This document shows, piece by piece, positions 33,807-44,630 of a DNA stretch of 64,000 nucleotides; position 1 is the first letter of the stretch; each line of letters begins with the position of its first letter. The notes beneath the pieces were generated by a model. That model made no database searches. It saw nothing but the letters and a program-made list of their open reading frames with translations, and had not been told where the DNA came from. Origin of the DNA: Triticum aestivum (Eukaryota > Streptophyta > Magnoliopsida > Poales > Poaceae); contig NC_057804.1 of NCBI RefSeq assembly GCF_018294505.1, positions 249,668,156-249,732,155 of the forward strand, written 5' to 3'. The position numbers were made by a program, and so were the translations under genes.

Positions 33807-35808
33807 ATGGCCAACAAACTTGACATTAATGATACCCAATATGATGGAACATGTAAAGGCAGTTCTTCAGAAGACTTGCAGAAAGATGATGAATCCTATT
33901 CACCCCATAAGGTCCTTGCACTAACTTGGCCAGTGATATGGGTACAACATGCATATAATATCCTGGAGTGCATCTACTCTGTTGCAATGCCATGTGATTA
34001 GCCTATTGATCATGCATGTAAATATGTCGTGCCTTCCTGTTTTTCGGTACCTATTCCATTCATGATAACATGCTTTCACATTCAAGTATTGTCATTCTAC
34101 TCTGTCGCAATGCCATCTGCTAAGTTTGGACATCATGCTTTTTAATATCTTATGCATTGTTATTCATCAGTATGTACTCCATTTGTCTACCATACCATGC
34201 TTTTTTACATTGAAGTGATGTTCTAGTGGTCTGTTGCAATGCCATCTTAGTTTCCCAATCATACACGCATATGTTGCCTTAGTGTTTTTCCTGTATGTAT
34301 TCCGCTATCATACAGTTTTACATTCAACTACTGTTTTTTTACTCTCTTGACCTGTCATATCCCTAGCTCTTACATCATACTCCCTTCGTCTGAATTACAT
34401 GTCGTAGAAATGGATAAAAATGGATGTATATAGAACTGAAATATGCCTAGACATATCCATTTATTTCAGGATGGAGGGAATACATGTAAATATGTTATGT
34501 CTTTCTATTCTTCAGTGCCTATTCCATCTCTTTATCATAGCATGTTTTCTAACTAAAGCACCATTCTTCTATATAAGGCATGCAAGGGGAAGACGACTAT
34601 GTTAGAATCTAAAGAGTTACAAACAAGGTCTTCGCAAAACATCCAAACGCCAGGAGATAGTAAACCAACTCCACTCTTCATATATACTGCTCCAGCACAA
34701 AGAAACCCAACTCCTACTGATAATAAGCAGATTCAAGTGGCCATAGAACTAGTCCGCTCCAGTCGAGCAAAAATATGTCAATTCCATTCTAAAAAGCATG
34801 TGCGTATCCTCACATCATGAAATTTTATAGCATTCAGATCATATTTTCTACATGTTTCTTACCGATCCCTCTTTTAGAAAATAAGCTTAAAGGAAAGAAT
34901 ACTTTCTAAACTGGGATCATGTTTGAGGAAAGTATCTTGCGGGAATTCTTTGTGCTCCAATGCTGATGTAAGTACCTGTTGTATACAACTATATTTTTAC
35001 ATCAGCATGTATTATGTTAATCGACGTGAATCCAACCTTTATCTAACCAAATTTAGTTGTACCAAAATGTATAATTAAAGCCTACAATGTTGATTTTTGT
35101 AAGGAAAACTGCCTGGTAGTTTTGCATACTGAGCTGCATGAGTGTACTATCTCATATCATGCACATTACTAAATTGTAGTGTTGTTCTGGTTGGCCAATC
35201 ATTCATTGTGTCAATGTTGCTTTCCTATCACCTTACTTGGCTGATAATAGTTGTGCCATATTGTGTTAATTTGGTGTAGGCTGGTGTTGTTTGGTTTCCC
35301 AAATGTTCATTGTGTCAATGTTGCTTTCCTATTATCTGATCTGACCAATGATAGTAATTCTAGTGTGTTAATTTGGTGAAGGCTACTGAAGCTAACAAGA
35401 CAAACTCTGAAAACTATAAGGCAACCCCATTGTTTCTTTACAATAAATCTAGGCCAGGTAATATAGCAATAACTCTTCATTAATATGTTCGGTTCCCCTC
35501 CTAATTTATGTTATGATGCAGTGGTCGAGACACTCTCCACTATAAATAATACAAGCCTACCAAAACTGCCATCTGAATCTGTTCAGTTTCCTATGTCTCA
35601 AATCCAACGGAAAAAATGTATGTTTGTGAACCAAATACTGGCTGAAGCAATGATTGAAATCATGGAGGAATCAAAGGTGCACATTCTTGCGCAACAACAA
35701 CTGATCAATGTTTTCAGAGGCAATGTAGCAAAGAAGGAAGAACTTGCTCACATGCTTATGGGCGTCATCCGCGCTGAGGTTGCACATTGTGAGGTTGTAG
35801 ATCATTAA
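33807..35808 (+). CDS. Five-exon gene of unknown function, intact reading frame (259 aa predicted)
   Basis: I do not recognise this protein. Predicted exons are 33807-33911, 34578-34799, 34878-34967, 35382-35457 and 35522-35808. All introns are GT-AG. Phases join as 0, 0, 0, 1, and the frame runs unbroken from ATG to the TAA at 35806-35808 (780 nt). Exon 1 is acidic (MANKLDINDTQYDG; SSSEDLQKDDESYSPHK). Exon 2 is basic and Ser/Thr/Pro-rich. Exons 2 and 4 share a TPLF(I/L)Y motif (residues 66-71 and 154-159). Exon 3 is basic (KISLKERILSKLGSCLRK). Exon 5 is a mostly helical domain (about residues 190-259; QILAEAMIEIMEESKVHI). There is no signal peptide or membrane segment. The weakest junctions are the exon 1 donor (GTCCTT) and the exon 4 acceptor. 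The gene ends about 200 bp before CACTA subterminal repeats, so it may be a CACTA accessory gene, captured cargo or a host gene. Confidence 0.6.
33960..34577 (+). repeat. Tandem repeats in intron 1 (unit about 125 bp, three to four degenerate copies)
   Basis: CTGT(T/C)GCAATGCCAT recurs at about 33979, 34105 and 34227. Each copy is followed by ATGT(A)AATATG, a T-rich stretch and ATTCCAT...ATCATA.CATGCTTT. A fourth part-copy runs from about 34483 (ACATGTAAATATGTTATGTC) to the exon 2 acceptor. Confidence 0.7.
34380..34480. mobile_element. Stowaway MITE in intron 1 (about 101 bp)
   Basis: It starts CTCCCTTCGTCTGAATTACA, ends CAGGATGGAGGGAA and is flanked by TA on both sides (34378-34379, 34481-34482). 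The ends are inverted repeats, and the interior has the ATGGATGTAT...ATCCATTTATTTC arms of a common Triticeae Stowaway. Confidence 0.85.
35200..35381 (+). repeat. Tandem duplication in intron 3 that includes the splice acceptor
   Basis: TTCATTGTGTCAATGTTGCT occurs at about 35202 and 35305, and TTAATTTGGTG(T/A)AGGCT occurs at the end of each unit. This gives two candidate acceptors, AG at 35278-35279 and at 35380-35381. Only the second leads into the frame-preserving exon 4 used here. Confidence 0.65.
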
Positions 35809-35999
35809 GTTCTGTTCATTTATTTGCACTGGCATCAATATTTGGTTGCCCAGTAGATGTAATTTCCTGTAATATATGTTGGATGTGCTATGTTTTTCCT
35901 TGTATGTCGTACGTTTGCTTAGCATGCCTCGCATTCCAGCTAACTGGTCGCTAAGAAGCCAAAAAAGTAGTGAAATTATTAGTTAGCACGAACAATCAT
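35809..35999 (+). other. 3' flank of the five-exon gene
   Basis: AT-rich, with TGTAATATATGTTGG at about 35868-35885 that could serve as a plant polyadenylation region. No other feature is seen. Confidence 0.4.
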
Positions 36000-36471
36000 G
36001 TGCCCTATATGAAGGATAGCGACCCACTGCCCTTAATGGGCTTCCCTAATGGGCTCGCAGGGGCCAAAATTCTCATAGGCCTTTGATTGATCGGTTTTGG
36101 TCCTGTCCACAGTTGCTCGTCGTAATGGGCTCAAATTATAGCTGGGCCACAATCGATGTTATCTAATTGGGCCTACAGACATGTTCAAACTTTAGTGGGC
36201 CCATTAAGTTGATGGGTCGTAACCAGGCTGAAAGTTCTATTGGGCCGCTATAATTGAAACGAGCCAATAGTTAATGCTTGGGCCTGTTACCTCCCGAGTC
36301 GTTAACAGGCCGACATCGAAGCGGGCAATAAGTGGGCCCATTCGATTTCACAGGCCGTTAACAGGCCGATACTAAGGTCGAGCTACATGTGGCCCAAATG
36401 TACTGTGGGCGTTTAGCAGGTCTAAATAGACAACAGGCTCGTACCGGACCATGAAGATCATGGGCCTCTAA

Positions 36472-39400
36472 TGTCACATCCCTAGTTCTGACAATGCCTA
36501 GTGCATGCATTAGAGTGTTACATCATGTTTAAATTTCATTTAAACCTGAGATGGGGATTGACTAAGCCCTAGCACCAAATGGATTCAACTAGGGTCAAAA
36601 TAAAACCTTTTTCATTGAACTCAAAATGTCCTCTAAAAATGTTCAACATTTCTGGTTTGAGGTGGAAGCATCTACCAAAAATGGTTTATATTTTTGCAGG
36701 ACATATTTGGTCACTGAATTAAATCATATAGTATTTTCATTTGGGCATTTAAATGCTATTAAATATTTCAAATGCTCAAATAATCATTAACTAAAATGTT
36801 TACTGTTGGATATATTCTAAACAGTAGCCATGATTAGTTTCATGATTTTTGAAAGTGTCTGAGTATTTTTAATAAAGCCCTAAATTTACAGAATAATAGA
36901 AAACTGAGATAATTAGAAAAAGAGAGAGAGAGAAGGAAGTTACCTGGCCTTACCGTGCAGCCCACCAGAGCCTGGCCCAGCTCCATCTGGCCAGCCCAGC
37001 CGGCCCAGCCCACCTCCCCCCCTTGTCCTCTTCCTCCTCTGCCAGGAGGACGAACAGAGGCGAGGCGTGGCGCGCGCCGACGCTGCCTCGGCCACCTCCT
37101 GCTTACCTGCTTGCCGCTGGAGGCACCCGAGGGAGCCACGCACTCCCCCTCGCCCCCCCTGCACCTCTCTCCTCTCCCTCACTCGCTGCTCTCTTTCCCC
37201 TCTCCCTCTTCGTTCTTCGCCCGAACAGAGAGCCGCCGCCGTCGTTCGCTGCCACCACGCCCACCATGCTCCTCTCGCCTCCCCGTGTAGTCTGCAAACT
37301 CCGCCACCGCCTGTTACGTCGCCTCGAGCAAGCCCCGAGCGCTCGGACGCCCCAATTCGACCGCATCGACTCGTCTTCAAGCTCCGGTCGCCGGAGATCG
37401 CCGTCGCTGTCCCGTCGCCCCAGGCCTTCCCCGAGCACGCCGATCGTCTCATCGTGATCTCCGTGAGCCCCTGCTTCGTTTTCCCCTAACCCCATGTCCG
37501 ATTTCGCGCTCCAGCCGCTCCCTCCACCGGAGCCGAGACGCTCCGCCGCACGGGCTCGTCGCCGGTGAAGCTCCGGTGACCTTTTGGTCCCACGCATGCG
37601 TCCGTTGCACTCGTTGCATCCCGTAGAGTAAAACTAGCGCGACAACCGTCTTGTTTGCACACCGCAGTGCCGGTCCCGCGAACCCCCGAGCTCCGGCCGC
37701 CGCCGGGGTCGATGCCGCGCTCAACTCCGGCCACCCCACGCCCTCTCATGGGTCCCCCTAGATGCGCGGGAGCACGGGCTCACTCTTGGTGCCCTCAGCG
37801 CGACCAGCCGCGGGCCGTAGCGCCGTCCCGAGCAACTCCGGCGAGGTCTCGCCGTCGCCGTGGTCGCCGGCGTCACTCGCCGACGTGGCCACTTAATTAA
37901 GGCATAAACACCCCGCTAATCACCCACTAGAGCCACTGCCAAGTGGGCCCCCGTGCCTAATTAATTAGTTTAACCTCTCTGTTAAATTAGCACTAATCTC
38001 AGAGGGCCCCGCCTGTCACCGTTGACTTTGCCATGTCAGCATTGACCGGACCCACCAGTCAGCCTCTGTCCCTGTCTGTTACACTGACGTGCGGGTCCCA
38101 GCCGTCAGGTTTGACCCGAGCCAGCCCAGTTGACCCTGCTGACGTCACTGTGACGTGGGGCTGACGCAATAAGTATTTTCTGGATTTAAAAATAATCAGG
38201 AAATTCCAGAAAATAGCTAAAACTTCAATAAATCATAGAAATTCAACCGTAACTCCAAATTAAATAAATTATATATGAAAAATTATCAGAAAAATTCAAG
38301 GAATCCATCTGTACCATTTACATGCATGTTAGAACAACTTATCACTACTGTTTAGGGCAAATGAAGTGAATGACATTTAAATAACCACATATGGAGTTTG
38401 AATTTTAATCTTGGATTCAAACCAACTTCATTTAATCTGGTTTTAGATGCATTAGCCCAAAACACATTCATTTTGCCATGTCATGATCATGCATCATATT
38501 GTGCATTGCATTGATTGTGTTCCCTTCTGTGTTGCCGGTATTTGTCCCCTCTCGATAGACGTGATACCGATGATGCGATCGTTGACACTGATGAAGACTC
38601 AATGCTATCTTCAGAAGTGCGAGCCAAGCAAAACCCCCTTGTTCATTCCGATAAAATCCCACTCTCTCGCTCCTGCTCTCTTTTACTGCATTAGGACAAC
38701 AACGACATATTTGATACTTGGTGCGGTAGCTGAACCCTTTATCCTTTGCATGACCTGTCATTGCCACAGTAAATAGATGAAACCCACTAGCATGAGTAGG
38801 AGTTGTTTGAGCCCAGATGTGCCTACTCATTCATGCTTGTTGTCATGCCTGCTACTGCTTAGAGTTGAGTCAGGTCTGATTCATCGGGGATGAATCAGAG
38901 GCGTGTGAACATGTCCCCATGTGTGTGAGCTAAGTGTGTGAACACGATTTGGTAAAGGTAGCGGTGAGAGGCCATGTAGGAGTACATGGTGGGTTGTCTC
39001 ATTGCAGCCGTCCTTAGGATCTAAGTTCTGTGTTTATGATCCATGACCAGCTACTACCACACATTGGAATGCTTAAGTGCCCCTCTCGACTTATTAATCA
39101 ACATGATCTCTATCCAGGAGTTGCAACTAGTTTCTGGTGTTTGTAGGTAGTGTTAGTAGTCTACCAAGTGGCACCCGGTACAGGTGGGCTTGGGACAGAC
39201 TAGGCACAGTGGCACGGTGTACCAAGTGGCACCCGGTTGGTGGGCTTGGGAACCCTGCTCACATCGTTTGGGGCCGTGAGCGACACCCCGGCCGGATCTC
39301 CTTGAGGATGGAACCCGAATAGGCGATAAACCTGGACGAGAGACTTGTTCGGTTAGTCAGGTCGTGGCCGACTCCCTCGCCCAGCTTCCGCTTGAAGGTT

Positions 39401-40646
39401 GCCGAGGTACATGACGTGTACAGGGCGGTAAGTGGCGAGAGCGTGTGTGAAGAAGTACACCCCTGCAGGGTTATCATTATCTATTCGAATAGCCGGATTC
39501 CTCGGATATGGAAACGTGGACCCCTTGTACAGTTCATAGACAAGTGAAAGTGGATACTCTAAAATACGCAAGATAAGCGTGAGTGCTATGGATGGCATTC
39601 TCGTAGGGAGACGGGAGCGGATCCATAGTGGTGTATTGGTTGGTGAATATGTGGACTCGTGTGCGCCACTTCAAAAGAGTTACTTGCAGTCGTAGTTCAG
39701 GATAGCCACCGAGTCAAAGCTGGCTTGCTGCAGTTAAACCCCACCATCCCTTTGTTGATAATGATGCATATATAGTTAGTTCTGATGTAAGTCTTGCTGG
39801 GTACATTTGTACTCACGTTTGCCTATTTTATGTGGACTTCGACGTTTAGCTTGTTACCTCAGCTACGATCTTGTGCCCTCGGCAGGATCTGATAAATAGT
39901 CAGGCTTCTCAGCCCTTTTCATTTATAGATGTCTGTACTCAGACATGATAGCTTCCGCTTGTGCTTTGACTTGTATGCTCTGATTGTTGGGTCATGAGAC
40001 CCATGTTTGTAATATCTCGCTCCTCGGAGCCTATTGAGTAAAATACTTGAGTCGTAGAGTCATTTTGTGATGCCATGTTGTATTGCACATATCGAGCATA
40101 TTGTGTGTATGTTATTGAAATGCTCGGTATGTGCGGGATCTGACTATCTAGTTGTTTATCTTTAGTAGCCTCTCTTACCGGGAAATGTCTCCTAGTGTTT
40201 CCACCGAGCCATGGTAGATTGCTACTGCTCCGGAACACTTAGGCTGGCCGGCATGTGTCCTTCTTCGTTCCTGTGTCTATCCCTTCGGGGAAATGTCACG
40301 CGATGAATACCGGAGTCCTGTTAGCCTGCTACAGCCTGGTTCACCGGAGTCCTGCTAGCCCAGTGCTACAGCCTGGATTCACTCGCTGATGACCGACACG
40401 TTCGATGCTGGGTCATGGATGCCTGTCCCTGTAAGTCTGTGCCACTTTGGGTTTACGACTAGCCATGTCAGCCCGGGCTCCTTATCATATGGATGCTAGC
40501 GACACTGTCATATACGTGTGCCAAAAGGCGCAAACGGTCCCGGGCTAAGGTAAGGCGACACCCGTGGGAATACCGTGCGTGAGGCCGCAAAGTGATATGA
40601 GGTGTTACATGCTAGACCGATGTGGCGTTGAGTCGGGGTCCTGACA
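36472..40646 (+). repeat. LONG 5' LTR (4175 bp)
   Basis: It has a GC-rich block of about 0.95 kb (36950-37900) followed by an AT-rich block. It lacks 40 bp present in the 3' LTR (deletion point after 39830, CCTATTTTAT/GTGGACTTCG). Confidence 0.95.
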
Positions 40647-40650
40647 GCGT

Positions 40651-40662
40651 TGGTATCAGAGC
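40651..40662 (+). other. LONG primer binding site (initiator tRNA-Met type)
   Basis: TGGTATCAGAGC, four bases after the 5' LTR end. Confidence 0.92.
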
Positions 40663-43600
40663 TTGACTGTCTGTAGGATTACCAAGCCAAACTGGTCGAA
40701 GTTGAGTCTAGAAATTCTTTAGTTATATAAGGGAATTGATTGTGGGATGGAACGTAAGGCTCTTTTTACTCCTTATACCTTATGCCTTCTGATCTGAGTC
40801 ATCTTATCTTTCCTGCGGGGATTAAGAACTAGGCTTTCTCTTCTTTCTATCAGGATCACGTATTACTAGTCCGTAGACTTATAAGATTGTTGGGTTTAAG
40901 TCTCAGTTCAGTTCCTACTACTTCCGTATGTTAATTGTTGATCTCGAAACCTTGATATTGTGCTTCTGAGTGGTTATGCCACCATTTTTGTGAATGTCTC
41001 AAATCCTTTCTGAGCATTTACAGCCGTTATGCTGTCCGAGTCATCCCAGGTTTCTAAGTAGTCTGATGCATTTGGAAATCCTTTCTTCCCGTTTCAATGT
41101 TCCCATGGGCCAGATTAACCACACTAATCAGTGAGTTGAGGTACTCTGTTACCTTGACATATATGTTGGAGATATTATTATGACCCTAGGTGTCTTAGGG
41201 GATCATCTAGTAATTTAGCCATGATTTGTGTTCCCAGTGTGATGATTCTGGCCATCATTCTCGAAAGCATCCCGTGATGCTACTTAGTAATAGGTATTCT
41301 GTTCCTGGGTTCTTGAACCCGAGATTCACTCTACCTACTTCATGTTGATAGTAATTGCTAGTGCCTTTAGGATATTAGTAACCTTTGCGATAGTCCTTGA
41401 AGTCCGTGGTATCTTCTTCTTCCAAATACCATGAATTACTTATGGCAGAAGTTCCTCGTTGAACTGAAATATCACGACAGGATTATTCTTGATGAGTTCT
41501 CCATTATATATTGTGGCTCCGCCAGTTCTACCTTTCTGCATGGGTTATCCGGAAGAAATATGTTGAACTTCGTTCAACATACTAATCTATGCATCCACAA
41601 CTCAGAAAATTATATGTTCCTTTGAGTTGTTCTCTTTAGTTGCATTCTGACCCTCGTCTATCAATTGATAGTCAAGAGTATGCATGCATTCGTTTATCGA
41701 TGCCTATTACCCTTGTGGTCCGTCAAGCCATTCTGTCCTGAATGACTTGGAGAAACAAACTCCAGTACCTCATCCATATCTAGGATTGGGTCAAAATAGT
41801 TGTATTCCGCAGATCAAATGCCAATCCAGCTTTTGGTTTTGTTCTACCTTGGAGTATTACCCCCTTTATGTCAGAATTGTCATGGGAACTGCACCAACTC
41901 TCATGAATTTTGACGTAGTGATACTTCTCACCATCATTAGTCATTCCTCGGCCCTCGTGTTGATGCAACCGGAATACCGACAAATGAATTGTGATGTGTG
42001 AAATCAATACTCCCAGCAACCTCGTTGCTTGGTAGTTAAATGGACGATAACCTCATTCTTAGCGTGTTGGCTTTTGAATCATCCTTCTAAGACTGATCGT
42101 GCTACCTAGTCCTTATTTCGGTGCACCCTTCAATTGATGAGTTAGGATCTTGTCAAGTCCTCACTCATTTGATCATATCGTCTTGCCCTCAAAAGCGAGA
42201 TTGTTCTCGAGCTTAGTAACATACCGGTGGTTCATGATTTTCTGAATATCTTCTCGGAAGTATCACCAGGTCGTCACCTGACCGTTATGTTGAGCCCGTG
42301 ATCAAGTTGGTTTCTTGTGAACCACCTTCTCTCCAAGAATCGGTGTTAGATATCCCTGAGCTAGTTGGTTAAGCTAGACAACAACTTGGAGAGTTGGAAG
42401 ATAAAAGCTTGTCTGACTTAGTTCGTTCCAAAGGGATATTCTTGTGTAGTGTGTGTTGAAGAAAGATGATATCTTCATCGATTGGTCCCTGTGATCAGTT
42501 GCTGGACCTATTGTCTTATCAATCCTTTGATTTGAGTGTGGGCTATCGTCAAATCAAATCAGTACCAACGATGCTCGTAATGTTGTCTTACTCGTGGTTG
42601 ATCCCTCGAGCATACACCCTTACATCTTTGGTCTGACCAATGCTATCACTTGTTCACTTAACTATGGAATTCCTTTTAAAAGGAAACCCGGATGAATTGT
42701 TGTTGAGCCCATTGACAACATCCTTATTCCCTCCATGATTTTGTTGAACATTAAGTTAGTGTTGGAAACTTTTGAAAGCATTTCTTCATGCTAGTTCATG
42801 GAGCAAATGTTCGGATGTAAGAAGTGACTTCCTCCAGTCCATGTGCATTTGATGCAAGTTGCCGCCGTGGATTCGAGAAAGTCAATGTTGTTTCCTTTGG
42901 AATCATCCCAAATCAGTCATGCATACGTGCGAAATATTCTGTGGTTCGGAGACTTGCAACCTCCATTCTATATGGGTCCCTAGCACACCAAGCCACTGAT
43001 TGATTTGTTCAAGATTAATAAGTTTTAAGTGCTAGTCCCGAAGGTACCAGACGGATTTGTACAAAACTTCGATATCCTCGCTAATGGTTCCCCCTCCTGA
43101 ACTCGGTAGTGTTTTATTATAAGACTACTTTGTGGACATGCTTGTCTTGGACAACGTGTTCACATGTTTGTAGCAGAACCAGCTCATGTTTTGGAGCTTG
43201 CTATCGTAGTTCATTTCCCGAGAATCTCGCAACGTCATCTCGTCGAATTGTGTTGCAAACTTTCATTTTTCTTCCTAGACTCGATGAGTCTGGAATATCC
43301 TAACACCAACCAGATCTGAATCTCAGGCAGATATGATGGTTGGAACATTTCCCAAGAACTATAATACTGGTCTCTCGATAACCGGTAAGGTGGATGTCGT
43401 GGCCAACACACCCATCCGGTAGACCTATTATTGTAGTATCTTGATTGAGGAAGTTGGCCACCTCCCCATAAGGCTTTCGTAGGATTTACCTCCCTAGTTG
43501 TTCCTTATGGATTCTTGTGCTCCCGAAGTCCGACCTTTTTACTTGATGTTCTAGATATCAAACCATTTCTATGAATGGGTTACACTAGCACATCAAGGAG

Positions 43601-44617
43601 AACATTAGAAGCGAGTGCTAAATGTCTCTCGGTCGATCGTCCAGATTTTGTTTCCTTGGCCTCGCTACGGTGAAATCTGAGAAAGTGTTATCTTCCTTTG
43701 CATCTGCGTCATCCTTCCTCATTCATCATGGTAGTAAGTTGTGTTGCCAGAATCCTTGACAGGATATTGGTAAAATCTTGATGAATATGGAAATGCTCAA
43801 GTTCTTGAGAGCACGCACAAGCGTTAGGTGTTACCGTCGACACTAACTAGGTTTGCTCTCAACTTCCTCGGTTATGCTATAACCATTCCAATAGTGGAAT
43901 AACTCTCTATTGTTGAGCCTCTCCCCAGTTACTAGAATCATTCCCGGCATTTGCATTTTGTTCCCAGCTTGCACCACCAATGTGCCATTTTACCACGGAT
44001 CTCTTCCATTTCCGGTGGTAAGCAAATTCATCCATTACGTTGTCTTCAACAAGGTAATCCACATCATCCAAGTCCGAGTATGCCATTCTACCGACCCCCT
44101 CCAAACGATCGCTCGAGAATTGCCTTAGGCTGGTTTTAAGAGTTACAATGATCCCTGAATCAAAGGTAATTCTTTTTGCCACTTAAGGGGATATTTCTAC
44201 GAGTCACCTTCCCTAAGGTGCCTCGTTGTGGCTACATGGCAACTCAACTCCTCGCTACGTGACAATCGTTTACCACATTCCTGAGTCTGGAATTGTTGTC
44301 TACCTAGTGAACCTTCGTCATCCGTTTCTTTCCACCCCTCTTGATGTGTATCTCGTGTCTCAACCGAGAGATGGTCCTATGTCTCATTCCGGGAGTTAGT
44401 CCTGAGTTGTTCGATCTTCAAGGAGATCGACCCTTCTAGAGTCTCCTCCTTCCCTCCGTGTCATGTTGACAGGATTTCTCAGAGCAAGACTTCAAGACAA
44501 AGATGGTGTTCAAATCAACGTTCATTTGAAGTGCACCCTGGATCATGAAGATTATACTAGTTTGCGTTTCCCCTTCATCTTACCCTACGCTTGAATCTCG
44601 AGACGAGATTCTTGTTT
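40663..44617 (+). pseudogene. LONG internal region: eroded, pol-like but without an open frame
   Basis: No ORF above about 100 codons matches a known domain. At nucleotide level, 42330-42700 keeps phrases resembling the RT region of chromovirus-type Gypsy elements: GAAGAAAGATGATA (compare a KKKDG codon run), TTTGATTTGAGTGTGGGCTA(T) (compare KIDLRSGYH) and TTTGGTCTGACCAATGCTA (compare FGLTNAP). 44470-44630 resembles the 3' end before the LTR. Frame is lost throughout, although the LTRs are young, so the copy was probably non-coding when it inserted. Confidence 0.6.
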
Positions 44618-44630
44618 AGTGGGGGTGAGT
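44618..44630 (+). other. LONG polypurine tract
   Basis: AGTGGGGGTGAGT directly before the 3' LTR. Confidence 0.8.

Noticed and set aside
36840..37900. Long overlapping ORFs (up to 170 codons) on both strands in the LONG LTR, repeated at 44999-46059
   Set aside because: They overlap in several frames, have Arg/Ser/Pro-rich composition typical of GC-rich DNA and contain no domain. Kept only as a finding, not as genes.
41431..44182. Short ORFs (60-105 codons) in the LONG internal region
   Set aside because: Their translations do not match RT, Gag or integrase, and the pol-like echoes are in other frames.
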